Shown here piece after piece: positions 38,933 to 46,725 of a stretch of DNA of 46,725 nt (within the stretch, counting starts at the first letter, position 1; every line of letters begins with the position of its first letter). The stretch covers positions 1-46,725 of the forward strand of contig JADLBD010000285.1 in NCBI GenBank assembly GCA_020847975.1, in the 5' to 3' direction. The DNA comes from Bryobacterales bacterium. Lineage in GTDB: Bacteria; Acidobacteriota; Terriglobia; Bryobacterales; Bryobacteraceae. Under the pieces are notes generated by a model, which saw nothing but the letters and a program-made list of their open reading frames with translations, made no database searches and was not told where the DNA came from. Made by a program: the position numbers and the translations under genes.

Positions 38933-39901
38933 ATGGAACGCAGACACTTTCTCTCGACGCCACTCACCGCCGCCATGATGCAATCGGACCCCGCACTCGA
39001 GCGCGAGTACGAATCCGGCGGCACCGGATCCACGGCTTATTCTTCAACGGTCACCATCGAGCGCGCCCAATCCGGCAAGCCACACCGCGGAAAAGTGCTC
39101 GCCGCCATTCAACCTCACTGTGATGACGTCCCGATTTTCGCCGGAGGCACTGTTCTCAAACTGCTCGACGAAGGCTACACAGGCTATCTGATCACCATGT
39201 CGAATGATTCCATGGCAGGCACGGGCGCATCCATCGGAGACATCGTGCTCAAGAACGAGAACGACACGAAGGAAATGGCCCGCCGCCTCGGGCTGAAGGA
39301 AGCCTTTTTCCTCAATTATCCGAACCACAACATGGACGCCTGGCCGCTGGTGGAGATCCGCGCCCGGCTCGTATTTCTGTTCCGGCTACTTAAGGTGGAC
39401 ACCCTGATCGTCTACGACCCTTCGTCGCTTTACGAAAGGAACCCGGACCACTACATCACCGCCCGCGCCGTCGAGTCCGCCGCATGGATGGCCGCTTCCC
39501 CATGGGACTATCCGGAACACTTCCGCGCGGGTCTCACCGCCCACGGCCCCTCGGAGCGCTACTACTTCGCGCGCGGGCCGCAAATCGTGAACCGCGTGGT
39601 CGACATCACTCCTTATTTCGAGCGCAAGGCGCAGGCCAACCTCGCCAACGTCACCCAGGGTCCTGCCGGGAACAACGGGGCCGAACTCCGCCGCCGCCTC
39701 GCGGCCCAGGGTAAGAAACTCCCCATCCTCGGCAATGACGACCAGGCCGCAAACCGCGCCTATACGGAACATTTCGCTCTCTCGCGCGACCGCATCCGCG
39801 GCAAAGCTCACAACCTGCAATACGTCGAGTTCTTCCACTACATCGGACCCGATTCCTCGCCCGTGGAATCCTACGTCAGCCGCAACGCTGTTCCGCTATA
39901 A
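38933..39901 (+). CDS. PIG-L family deacetylase
   Basis: A 322-residue protein of the PIG-L/LmbE family, zinc enzymes that remove N-acetyl groups from sugar derivatives. The zinc motif is PHCDDVPIFAGG (P-H-x-D-D), and the later His is in NPDHYITARAVESA. A leader-like start (MERRHFLSTPLTAAMM) with two Arg residues may direct twin-arginine export. The frame is open far upstream, but residues before 38921 overlap the divergent amidohydrolase gene. The substrate is unknown. Confidence 0.88.
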   Translation: MERRHFLSTPLTAAMMQSDPALEREYESGGTGSTAYSSTVTIERAQSGKPHRGKVLAAIQPHCDDVPIFAGGTVLKLLDEGYTGYLITMSNDSMAGTGASIGDIVLKNENDTKEMARRLGLKEAFFLNYPNHNMDAWPLVEIRARLVFLFRLLKVDTLIVYDPSSLYERNPDHYITARAVESAAWMAASPWDYPEHFRAGLTAHGPSERYYFARGPQIVNRVVDITPYFERKAQANLANVTQGPAGNNGAELRRRLAAQGKKLPILGNDDQAANRAYTEHFALSRDRIRGKAHNLQYVEFFHYIGPDSSPVESYVSRNAVPL

Positions 39902-39911
39902 ACCGCGCCGC

Positions 39912-39917
39912 CATAAT
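39912..39917 (+). promoter_or_regulatory. Possible -10 box (CATAAT) of asnS
   Basis: CATAAT (5 of 6 to consensus) ends 11 bases before the ATG at 39929, in the 27-base gap after the PIG-L gene. A purine-rich AAAAGAAACGA lies between and could also help ribosome binding. Confidence 0.35.
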
Positions 39918-39928
39918 AAAAGAAACGA

Positions 39929-41323
39929 ATGATCCGCAACCACCAATATGTTCGCCACCTGTTGACGCTCTCAACCGGCGCGCCCGCTACTGCTCACGGC
40001 TGGGTGAAAACCCGCCGGGACAGCAAGGGAGTCCATTTCATCCAGATCAACGACGGCTCCTGCTTTGCCGATCTGCAAGTCGTGTTCGAGGCGGGCGAGA
40101 TCGAGGAAGAAGTGATTTCGAAAGTCACCACCGGAGCCTGCGTTCGCGTTTCGGGAACGATGGTGGCATCGCCCGGCAAGGGCCAGTCCGTCGAGTTGCG
40201 CGGCCAGTCGCTGGAACTGCTCGGCGCGGCCCCCCCGGAAACCTACCCCCTTCAGAAGAAGAAGCACACCCTCGAGACGCTCCGCGAATTCGGCCACTTC
40301 CGCACCCGCAGCAACACCTTCGGCGCCGTCTTCCGCGTCCGCAACGCGCTCTCCTTCGCGATTCACAGGTTTTTCCAGGAGAACGGCTTCCTCTACGTCC
40401 ACACGCCCATCCTCACCACCTCGGACGCCGAGGGAGCGGGGGCCATGTTCCAGGTGACAACGCTCGATCTCATGAACCTGCCGAGGAAGCCCCAATCAAG
40501 CGCCATCGATTTTTCCACGGACTTCTTCTCCAACCCGGCCTATCTCACCGTCAGCGGACAACTGGAAGCCGAGATCTTCGCTCTGGCGTTCACCAACGTC
40601 TATACCTTCGGCCCCACCTTCCGCGCTGAAAACTCCAACACGCCGCGCCACCTTGCCGAATTCTGGATGATCGAGCCTGAGATGGCCTTCTGCGACATCG
40701 ACGGAAACCAGGAACTTGCCGAAGCGTTCTTAAAGTACCTGATCACCTACCTGATGGACCACTGCCGGCAGGACCTCGAATTCTTCAACCTGCGCTATGA
40801 ACCCAACCTGCTCGCAACCCTCGATAACGTCGCATCGAACGAATTTGCCCGCATCCCCTATTCCGAGGCCGTCCGTATCCTCGAACAATCCGGACGCCCC
40901 TGGGAGTTCCCTGTTTACTGGGGCGCCGACCTGCAAAGCGAACATGAGCGCTACCTCACCGAGGTGACCTTCCAAAAGCCGGTGATCGTCACCGACTACC
41001 CGAAGACCATCAAAGCCTTTTACATGCGCGCCAACGACGATGGCAGGACGGTGCGCGCCATGGACGTATTAGCTCCAGGCATTGGAGAAATCATCGGCGG
41101 GAGCCAGCGCGAAGAGCGGCTCGATGTACTGCGCGAGAAGATCCGCGAGCACAATCTCCCGGAAGAACACTACTGGTGGTACCTCGATCTCCGCCGCCAT
41201 GGTTCAGCGCCGCACGCCGGATTCGGCCTCGGCTTCGAGCGCCTCATGATGTACGTCACGGGAATGAAGAATATCCGCGACGTGATCCCGTTTCCTCGCA
41301 CGCCCGGCCATGCGGAATTCTGA
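39929..41323 (+). CDS. asnS: Asparagine--tRNA ligase
   Basis: A 464-residue class II aminoacyl-tRNA synthetase that charges tRNA-Asn in the cytoplasm. The N-terminal OB-fold (AHGWVKTRRDSKGVHFIQINDGS) binds the anticodon. Motif 2 is seen in TFGPTFRAENSNTPRHLAEFWMIEPEMAF and motif 3 in HAGFGLGFERLMMYVTGMKNIRDVIPFPRTPG. IIGGSQREERLDVL is typical of AsnRS. The length is normal. Confidence 0.97.
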   Translation: MIRNHQYVRHLLTLSTGAPATAHGWVKTRRDSKGVHFIQINDGSCFADLQVVFEAGEIEEEVISKVTTGACVRVSGTMVASPGKGQSVELRGQSLELLGAAPPETYPLQKKKHTLETLREFGHFRTRSNTFGAVFRVRNALSFAIHRFFQENGFLYVHTPILTTSDAEGAGAMFQVTTLDLMNLPRKPQSSAIDFSTDFFSNPAYLTVSGQLEAEIFALAFTNVYTFGPTFRAENSNTPRHLAEFWMIEPEMAFCDIDGNQELAEAFLKYLITYLMDHCRQDLEFFNLRYEPNLLATLDNVASNEFARIPYSEAVRILEQSGRPWEFPVYWGADLQSEHERYLTEVTFQKPVIVTDYPKTIKAFYMRANDDGRTVRAMDVLAPGIGEIIGGSQREERLDVLREKIREHNLPEEHYWWYLDLRRHGSAPHAGFGLGFERLMMYVTGMKNIRDVIPFPRTPGHAEF

Positions 41324-41441
41324 CGCCAGGCCAGAGCCTTACCCTAGCCCTAAGAAAACTTCTGTTCCGGTACTAAGACCTTTCTGGTTCTCTGGCGCAA
41401 TTCCTAAGGTTGCTGCAAACTGAGACTTCAGTAAATCTGCC

Positions 41442-44306
41442 ATGTCCTCCACCTCGGGGAGTTCCCCCCGCCAGGAACACGCCCGCACCGGAGCGCTGCA
41501 TCGTATTGCCACGCTCGCCGGACGGCTGCTGGAAGCGCCCGTCGTCGCCGTGTTCGCCTGCGAACCACCGCGCTTGTTTCTACGGACCAGTTTCGGACCC
41601 GTCCCGCGCCTGGAACAGGACCTGCGAGTCCTGGCGTGGGAACTGCACCCCGCGCTGGCGGAGAACGGGGCGAAGTTGATCCCGGACGCGCAGGCGGACG
41701 CCCGGCTTGCCGCCAGAGTGACGTCCGTGCGATTTTGCCTGGCCGTCCCCATCGCGGCGCCGGATGACTCATTGGCAGGGATGCTGCTTGCCGTCGACAC
41801 CCGGCCGCGCACCATTCCTGATTCGCAAATGAGCCACATCCTCGATCTCGCCGCGCTTGCCGGAAACGAATTCGAACTCGGCCGCGGCAACAATCAGGAC
41901 CAATTGGCCGAACGCCGTAAAACGCAGGAGCAGTTCCTGGAAAAGAGCCTGGAACTTGCCAAATTCAGCGAAGACCTCCGCCAACTTCACCGCCTGAGCA
42001 CGACGAACTACGAATCCCTGGAAGATTTGTTTGCTGACTATCTGGAGACCGGGCGGGCCATCTTCGGTCTCTCCTACGGCATTGTCAGCCAGGTACGCGG
42101 CCGCTATGCCGCCGTGCGCGCCGTTCGAAGCGACTTCCCTTCCCTCCGGCCCGGCATGACTTTCGAATTGAACCGCGTGCATTGCGGAGCCGTCTGCGAG
42201 GACCGTGCTACCGTAGCCGCCGCCTCGGTTGGGGACGATGCCCGTCTCGCCGGCCGGCCCCACTACGGTCCCTCGCGGCAGGCCTCCTACATCGGTACGC
42301 CGGTTCTGGTGGATGGAGAGATCTTCGGGGTGCTGAGCTTCTCCTCCCCTCACCCTCGCTGGCGTCCCTACACGGCCCATGAAGTCGAAATCATCGAACT
42401 GATGGCGAAAAGCATTGGCCGGTCGATTCTCGAAGGCCGCATGCAACAGGCGCGCGAGCGGGCGGAAGTTCTGGAACACGACCGCAGTCACGTCCTGGAA
42501 CTGGTTGCCAAGGACCAGCCGCTTGAAAACGTTCTTCGCCAGATTGTCCACATGGTCGAGCGCCAGTCGCCAAGCCTTGCCGGAGCCATCCTGCTGGCCC
42601 GCGGGGGAAAGCTGTATTGCGAAACCGCGCCTGGAATGCCCGAGTCGTTCCAACGCCGAATGCAGGGTATTCCCATCCCCGCCGCCGGCGGCTGCTGTCT
42701 GTCGCCGGCTTACACCCGCCGCACGGCGATCTTCGACCAGGTGGGCCCCGCATGTCCGAAAGATGAGCCCTGGGCATTCGTGCATGAGTTCTGCTGGCAG
42801 GCATGCGGAGCCGCTCCCATCCTTTCCGGCTCCGGCGACCTGATGGGGATCCTCACCGTGTACTGGAAAGTCGCCATTCAGCCGCGCCACGTGGATGCCG
42901 ATTTGCTCGAGATGGCGGCATCACTCGCCGCCATCGCCATCGAGCATCGCAACCTGACGGACCGGCTGGCGTACCATGCCCATCACGATGTCCTCACCGG
43001 CCTGCCGAACCGCAATCTGCTCACGCAGGCCCTCGAGGAGAAGATCGCTCGAGCCCGCCAGAGCGGCGGGATCCTCGGCGTTCTCTTCATCGACCTCGAC
43101 CGCTTCAAGCAGATCAACGATCATCTGGGCCATACAGCCGGGGACAGCGTCCTGCGCGAGGTTGCCGGCCGCATCCGCGCCTGTCTCGGCAACGGAGAGT
43201 TCGCCGCCCGCCTCGGCGGGGATGAGTTCGTCGCCGTGCTCTCGCACGACGGGGATCAGTCCGGTATTCTCGACCGCTCGCGCGAGATCCTGGAAGCGCT
43301 TCGGGCTCCCATTTCCAGCCCCAGCCATTCGCAGCCAATCTACGTAACAGCCAGCATCGGTCTCAGCATCTTCCCGCACAATGGGGACACCGCCGAAAGC
43401 CTCCTCGGCGGGGCCGACCTCGCCATGTACCAGGCCAAGAATACCGGCAGGAACGATGTTTGCAGCTTTGCTCCCGGCCGGGAAGGCGTCCGCGCCGCCC
43501 GTCTCGCCATGGAGCATTCCCTTCGCCTCGCCATAGATGAAGGCCAACTCCACCTCAGCTTCCAGCCCATCGTCGACATTCGCGGGGGTGATGGCGTTTC
43601 GCTCGATGCTTTCGAAGTGCTGCTTTCGTGGCGCCACCCCACGATGGGCCGCATCTCTCCATCCCAGTTCATCCCGGTGGCGGAAGAGTGCGGCCTCATC
43701 GGTCCCATTGGGGCGTGGGTTTTGCGCCACGCCTGCCGCCGCCACTCCGGTCTCCTTCGCGCCGGACTTCCACCCGTGCGCCTCTGCGTGAATGTGTCCG
43801 CCATCCAGTTTGCCCGCCCGGATTTTGTCGACACCGTCCTCGCGGCCCTCGAGGAGAGCGGCATGGAGAGCCGGTTCCTGCAACTGGAGCTTACCGAGAG
43901 CGCCATCATGGAAAACGTCGAGACCGCCATGCCGAAGCTGGACCGGCTGCGTGAACTCGGCGTCCGGCTCGCTCTGGACGACTTCGGCACAGGCTATTCC
44001 TCGCTCAGTTACTTGCGCTGGATCCCCGTGGATTGCCTCAAGATCGATCAGTCCTTCATCGCCGAGATCAGCTCTTCCGCCGGATCGCTCGCCCTGGTGC
44101 AGACGATACTCGCCCTGGCCCATAACATGGGGCTAACCGTCGTCGCTGAGGGAGTGGAAAGCGAAAGCCAGCTCGAGTTGTTGCGCGGCATTGCCTGCGA
44201 CAAAGCCCAAGGCCACCTCTTCGGCGTTTCCCTGCCGGCTGAGGAAATGGAACACTGGCTTACGGAAAACACACCCCCGCCCGCCGGCGCTTCGCCTTCA
44301 CCATGA
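41442..44306 (+). CDS. Cyclic-di-GMP signalling protein with GAF-type sensor domains, GGDEF and EAL
   Basis: A 954-residue soluble protein. Two or three GAF-like regions fill residues about 15-500, linked by a helix at about 150-185. The diguanylate cyclase domain follows, with intact GGDEF at residues 592-596. The phosphodiesterase domain has EVL (725-727) in place of EAL, ELTESAIMEN, DDFGTGYSSLSYLR, LKIDQSFI and VVAEGVES, so its metal and base residues look complete. It could both make and degrade cyclic di-GMP. The second GAF region contains GTPVLVDGEIFGVLSFSSP, typical of light- or small-ligand-sensing GAFs. The 118-base gap before it holds no signal that I recognise. Confidence 0.93.
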   Translation: MSSTSGSSPRQEHARTGALHRIATLAGRLLEAPVVAVFACEPPRLFLRTSFGPVPRLEQDLRVLAWELHPALAENGAKLIPDAQADARLAARVTSVRFCLAVPIAAPDDSLAGMLLAVDTRPRTIPDSQMSHILDLAALAGNEFELGRGNNQDQLAERRKTQEQFLEKSLELAKFSEDLRQLHRLSTTNYESLEDLFADYLETGRAIFGLSYGIVSQVRGRYAAVRAVRSDFPSLRPGMTFELNRVHCGAVCEDRATVAAASVGDDARLAGRPHYGPSRQASYIGTPVLVDGEIFGVLSFSSPHPRWRPYTAHEVEIIELMAKSIGRSILEGRMQQARERAEVLEHDRSHVLELVAKDQPLENVLRQIVHMVERQSPSLAGAILLARGGKLYCETAPGMPESFQRRMQGIPIPAAGGCCLSPAYTRRTAIFDQVGPACPKDEPWAFVHEFCWQACGAAPILSGSGDLMGILTVYWKVAIQPRHVDADLLEMAASLAAIAIEHRNLTDRLAYHAHHDVLTGLPNRNLLTQALEEKIARARQSGGILGVLFIDLDRFKQINDHLGHTAGDSVLREVAGRIRACLGNGEFAARLGGDEFVAVLSHDGDQSGILDRSREILEALRAPISSPSHSQPIYVTASIGLSIFPHNGDTAESLLGGADLAMYQAKNTGRNDVCSFAPGREGVRAARLAMEHSLRLAIDEGQLHLSFQPIVDIRGGDGVSLDAFEVLLSWRHPTMGRISPSQFIPVAEECGLIGPIGAWVLRHACRRHSGLLRAGLPPVRLCVNVSAIQFARPDFVDTVLAALEESGMESRFLQLELTESAIMENVETAMPKLDRLRELGVRLALDDFGTGYSSLSYLRWIPVDCLKIDQSFIAEISSSAGSLALVQTILALAHNMGLTVVAEGVESESQLELLRGIACDKAQGHLFGVSLPAEEMEHWLTENTPPPAGASPSP

Positions 44307-44333
44307 AGCGATTCCTCTCCCTTTCCCGTGCGT

Positions 44334-44339
44334 TACAAT
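44334..44339 (+). promoter_or_regulatory. Possible -10 box (TACAAT) of the STAS gene
   Basis: TACAAT ends 11 bases before the ATG at 44351. No Shine-Dalgarno sequence or clear -35 box is present. Confidence 0.35.
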
Positions 44340-44350
44340 AGCGGTTTCCT

Positions 44351-44761
44351 ATGGACCTTGAAATCCGGCAGCGAGAAAAAGACGGCGTGATCCTCCTTGA
44401 TCTGAAAGGCCGGCTGGTGGTTGGCGACGCGCAGGGGCAACTTCGGGAGAAGATCACCCAGCTCTTCGCCGCCGGATACAAAAACGTGGTGCTCAATCTG
44501 GCCGGCGTCGACTACATCGACAGTACGGGTCTGGGAACAATGGTCATCTGTTACACCAGCGCCAAGAAGGCGGGCGGGATGGTGAAACTCCTCAACCTCA
44601 GCCGCCGCAACGTGGAACTGCTCGTCCTCACCAAGCTCACCACCGTCTTTGAGGTGTTCGACGATGAGCAGGCCGCCGTGAACAGCTTCTATCCCAACCG
44701 CGAAATCAAGCGCTTCGACATCCTCAGCTTCCTGCAGCAGCAGGAGAAATCCGGCGAATAA
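44351..44761 (+). CDS. STAS-domain anti-sigma factor antagonist (SpoIIAA/RsbV-like)
   Basis: A 136-residue protein with one STAS domain: GVILLDLKGRLVVGDA, VVLNLAGVDYIDSTGLGTMV and LLNLSRRNVELLVLTKL. The Ser-Thr in DSTGLG is the usual phosphorylation site switched by an anti-sigma kinase. The C-terminal 35 residues extend beyond the domain. No kinase or sigma factor is adjacent. The next gene starts directly after its stop. Confidence 0.93.
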   Translation: MDLEIRQREKDGVILLDLKGRLVVGDAQGQLREKITQLFAAGYKNVVLNLAGVDYIDSTGLGTMVICYTSAKKAGGMVKLLNLSRRNVELLVLTKLTTVFEVFDDEQAAVNSFYPNREIKRFDILSFLQQQEKSGE

Positions 44762-46045
44762 ATGCGCCTGGTGGTGATTGGCGCGGAAGCCGCCGGATTG
44801 AGCGCGGCAGCACGGGCGCGCCGCCTGGACCCTTCCCTTGACATCACCGTTCTCGAAAAGACGCCCCATGTGTCCTACGGAGCCTGCGGACTGCCCTACT
44901 TCATCGAAGGCCAAGTGCGCTCACTCGAAGAACTTACGGTCTATCCTGTCGAGTACTTCGCGCGCGAACGCAACATCAAGGTGCGGACGAACTGTGAAGT
45001 GGTTGCCATCTCGCATCCGCGCCGCGAAGTAACCCTTTCCGGCGGCGAGCGCGTGCGCTACGACAAACTGATTGTGACCACCGGGGCGCGCCGCGATCTC
45101 TCCGCTTTGCGCGGAGCCGGCCAGCCTCACGTGTTCACCATGGACACCTGGGCGGCAGCGGAGAAGCTGAAGCAGTTCCTCGCGGACCGCCGCCCGCGCC
45201 GCGCCGCCATTCTCGGAGCCGGGTACCTGGGCATGGAAGCCGCCGAAGCGCTCCGCACACAAGGCCTGGAAGTAACGGTCTACCAGAAGAGCGGCGATGT
45301 GCTGCGCCGCCAGGACCCGTGGCTGACCAAACTGGTGGCGGCCCACCTCGAACGCTGCCGCGTCCGCCTGCTGCTCAATGCGCCCGCCGGGTCCGTGCCT
45401 GAATCCGATCTCGTCATCGTGGCCTGCCTCTACCGCCCCAATACGCTCCTCGCCGCCGAAGCCGGAATCGAAACCGGCCGCACCGGAGCCATTCGTGTTA
45501 CCGAGCGGATGGAGACCAATCTTCATTCCGTGTATGCCGCCGGCGATTGCGCGGAAGCGAACCACCTGGTAACCGGCAGGCCGGTCTGGATGCCGCTGGG
45601 CACCACCGCCAGCAAAATGGGGCGCGTCGCCGGAGCCGGCGCAGCCGGCGCAAGAGAACGCTTCCCCGGAATTACGGGGACTTCCATCGTCCGCGTCTGC
45701 GGACTTGGCGTCGGGCTCACCGGACTTTCCGAACACCAGGCGGGAAAAGAAGGCTTCGATGCCGTCTCCGTACAAATCGAGGCCCGCGACAAGGCGCGGT
45801 ACTTTCGGGGTGTCCCGGTTTCCGTGCAACTCACCGCGGATCGCCGCACAGGCCGCCTGCTCGGCGGCGCTGTCGTTGGCGAACAGGGCGTTGCCGGGCG
45901 CACCAACGTCATCTCCGCCGCCCTGACCTCCCGCATGACCGTCGATGAGTTCGAAAACCTCGACCTGGCCTACGCTCCGCCCTTCTCCAAAGTCTGGGAC
46001 CCGCTCCTCATCGGGGCGCAGCAATTGGCGAAGCTGTTACACTGA
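44762..46045 (+). CDS. FAD-dependent pyridine nucleotide-disulfide oxidoreductase (CoA-disulfide reductase/NADH oxidase-like)
   Basis: A 427-residue flavoprotein. It has the FAD-binding start VVIGAEAAGLSAAARARR, the redox Cys42 in SYGACGLPYF (the single active-site Cys of CoA-disulfide reductase and NADH peroxidase types), the NAD-binding GAGYLGMEAAEAL at about 155-167, and the second FAD motif SVYAAGDCAE. The C-terminal dimer domain contains GLGVGLTGLSE. It reduces disulfides such as CoA disulfide, or oxygen/peroxide. It starts on the base after the STAS stop, and the thioredoxin-fold gene follows after 5 bases. Confidence 0.92.
   Translation: MRLVVIGAEAAGLSAAARARRLDPSLDITVLEKTPHVSYGACGLPYFIEGQVRSLEELTVYPVEYFARERNIKVRTNCEVVAISHPRREVTLSGGERVRYDKLIVTTGARRDLSALRGAGQPHVFTMDTWAAAEKLKQFLADRRPRRAAILGAGYLGMEAAEALRTQGLEVTVYQKSGDVLRRQDPWLTKLVAAHLERCRVRLLLNAPAGSVPESDLVIVACLYRPNTLLAAEAGIETGRTGAIRVTERMETNLHSVYAAGDCAEANHLVTGRPVWMPLGTTASKMGRVAGAGAAGARERFPGITGTSIVRVCGLGVGLTGLSEHQAGKEGFDAVSVQIEARDKARYFRGVPVSVQLTADRRTGRLLGGAVVGEQGVAGRTNVISAALTSRMTVDEFENLDLAYAPPFSKVWDPLLIGAQQLAKLLH
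46038..46043 (+). promoter_or_regulatory. Possible -10 box (TACACT), leaderless type, of the thioredoxin-fold gene
   Basis: TACACT ends 7 bases before the ATG at 46051 and overlaps the stop region of the preceding gene. No ribosome binding site lies between. Confidence 0.35.
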
Positions 46046-46050
46046 AACCT

Positions 46051-46539
46051 ATGGCAGGCAAGCGGGGTCGAGTGATGCTCGGAGCGGGCGCCAAAGCGCC
46101 ATCCGCGCCGCTCACTGACCTCGAAGGAAACAACGTTCCACTCGAACAACTTACCTCCGGCGGGCCGGTTTTGCTGGTGTTTTTCAAGATCTCCTGCCCG
46201 GTCTGCCAGTTCGCGCTTCCCTACCTGGAGCGCATTCGCGAAAACGCAAACATTCGCATCTACGGCATCTCGCAAAACAACGCCGAAGACACCAGGCAGT
46301 TTCTGAAGTCCTACCGCCTTCACTTTCCCGTGCTGCTTGACGAGGCCGCCCGAGGCTATCCGGCAAGCAACGGATTCGGCATCTCGCAGGTGCCGTCGCA
46401 GTTTCAACTGGCCTCCGACGGCTCCATTACCCACGCCTGGGAGGGTTGGTCCAAGGCGGATATGGAGACCCTTGGAGAACGGGCCGGCATGCCAGTGCTC
46501 CGCTCAGGGGAGATCGTTCCGGCCATGCGCCCCGGCTGA
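46051..46539 (+). CDS. Thioredoxin-fold redoxin (TlpA/AhpC-like)
   Basis: A 162-residue protein with VLLVFFKISCPVCQFALPYL, the CPVC redox pair, after the redoxin start GAGAKAPSAPLTDLEGNNVPL. FGISQVPSQFQLASDGSI contains the cis-Pro. There is no signal peptide, so it should be cytoplasmic, unlike TlpA proper. It may act in disulfide reduction together with the flavoprotein upstream. The 59 bases after it hold no recognised terminator. Confidence 0.9.
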   Translation: MAGKRGRVMLGAGAKAPSAPLTDLEGNNVPLEQLTSGGPVLLVFFKISCPVCQFALPYLERIRENANIRIYGISQNNAEDTRQFLKSYRLHFPVLLDEAARGYPASNGFGISQVPSQFQLASDGSITHAWEGWSKADMETLGERAGMPVLRSGEIVPAMRPG

Positions 46540-46598
46540 GGCTCGAAGAATTGACCTCCCGGGCTGGAGATTGGTGAAAATTCTAAGCTAGAGGAACT

Positions 46599-46725
46599 AT
46601 GGCGTCCAAGATTCAGGAAATTCTGGGTTCGGCGGCGGCAATCGCCAAAGGAATGGGGATCACCTTCAAGGAGATGCTCCAGCCCACGATTACCGAGGAT
46701 TACCCCGACGGTCCCGCGCTGTTTC
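46599..46725 (+). CDS. nuoI: NADH-quinone oxidoreductase subunit I, 5' part
   Basis: The first 42 codons are present and the gene runs off the window. The visible part has IAKGMGITFKEMLQPTITEDYPDG, which matches the N-terminus of NuoI (G-x-x-x-T-x-x-x-x-x-P, then Y-P). The ferredoxin motifs lie outside. A good ribosome binding site, GAGGAA, is 2 bases before the ATG. Confidence 0.75.
   Translation, partial: MASKIQEILGSAAAIAKGMGITFKEMLQPTITEDYPDGPALF

Noticed and set aside
41324..41441. A cyclic-di-GMP riboswitch before the GGDEF-EAL gene
   Set aside because: The 118-base gap does not show the conserved core sequences of the GEMM-I class, and only weak, distant inverted pairs are seen.
42921..44123. 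A 400-codon open frame on the minus strand
   Set aside because: It is antisense to the GGDEF-EAL part of a clearly conserved gene and has no recognisable motif.
1..46725. tRNA, rRNA, insertion sequences, integrase and attachment sites
   Set aside because: No tRNA-like cloverleaf, transposase or integrase motif, or long terminal repeat was recognised on reading both strands; a covariance and repeat search would be needed to exclude small ones.

Overview
The window is GC-rich, densely coding bacterial DNA with no rRNA, tRNA, CRISPR array, insertion sequence or prophage that I can see, and no gene-free stretch over 300 bases. It most resembles a soil Acidobacteriota of the Solibacter/Bryobacter type. 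The strongest marker is a secreted protein at 26797-27594 with the repeat architecture typical of 'Solibacter C-terminal domain' (TIGR03437-like) proteins. Secreted amidohydrolases and sugar-acid genes fit that lineage. The assignment is inferred from protein families, not from a marker-gene phylogeny.

Layout. (1) 1-9887: rplM with a possible rpsI fragment, a secreted family 3 glycoside hydrolase, a receiver-only response regulator, a sugar isomerase/epimerase-like protein, an acyltransferase, a small Cas2-fold-like protein, a beta-lactamase-fold protein, a DJ-1/PfpI protein, and an ABC exporter pair whose permease is fused to an amidohydrolase domain. (2) 9895-12989, minus strand: a protein joining a TssB-like segment to a nearly complete TssC (type VI sheath) core, an SH3-like secreted protein and a UroD-family protein. 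(3) 11808-26034: a corrinoid methyl-transfer and sugar-acid region. It holds three UroD-family methyltransferase-like proteins, one corrinoid-binding protein, one iron-sulfur ASKHA corrinoid activator, one DUF1638 protein, two MFS carriers of the hexuronate type, a stand-alone homocysteine methyltransferase with a possible degenerate cobalamin riboswitch in front, an enolase-superfamily protein, a polygalacturonase-like GH28 and a Gfo/Idh oxidoreductase. Inside it lie an antitoxin-like gene and the tail of its deleted toxin. (4) 26123-37586: exopolysaccharide/O-antigen assembly, with a phosphoglycosyl transferase, two Wzy/WaaL-type membrane proteins, a Wzz-type chain-length protein, two GT4 glycosyltransferases, an HprK-like kinase and a nucleotidyltransferase-MFS fusion. 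(5) 37594-46725: amidohydrolase, PIG-L deacetylase, asparaginyl-tRNA synthetase, GAF-GGDEF-EAL protein, STAS protein, flavin disulfide reductase, thioredoxin-fold protein and the start of nuoI.

How the genes may work together. The central region reads as two divergent transcription units around 18.7 kb. The minus unit carries corrinoid protein, DUF1638, UroD methyltransferase and activator. The plus unit carries a second UroD protein, an MFS carrier, homocysteine methyltransferase and sugar-acid enzymes. My reading is a system that imports a methylated plant-derived sugar or sugar acid, removes the methyl group onto a corrinoid protein, passes it to homocysteine or another acceptor, and catabolises the demethylated product. 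The parts are visible in the sequence; the substrate and the methyl acceptor are inference.

Other points: three unusual fusions or chimeras (TssB-TssC, ABC-2 permease-amidohydrolase, nucleotidyltransferase-MFS), and a recurring -10-like hexamer 6-11 bases before start codons that suggests leaderless or very short-leader mRNAs.
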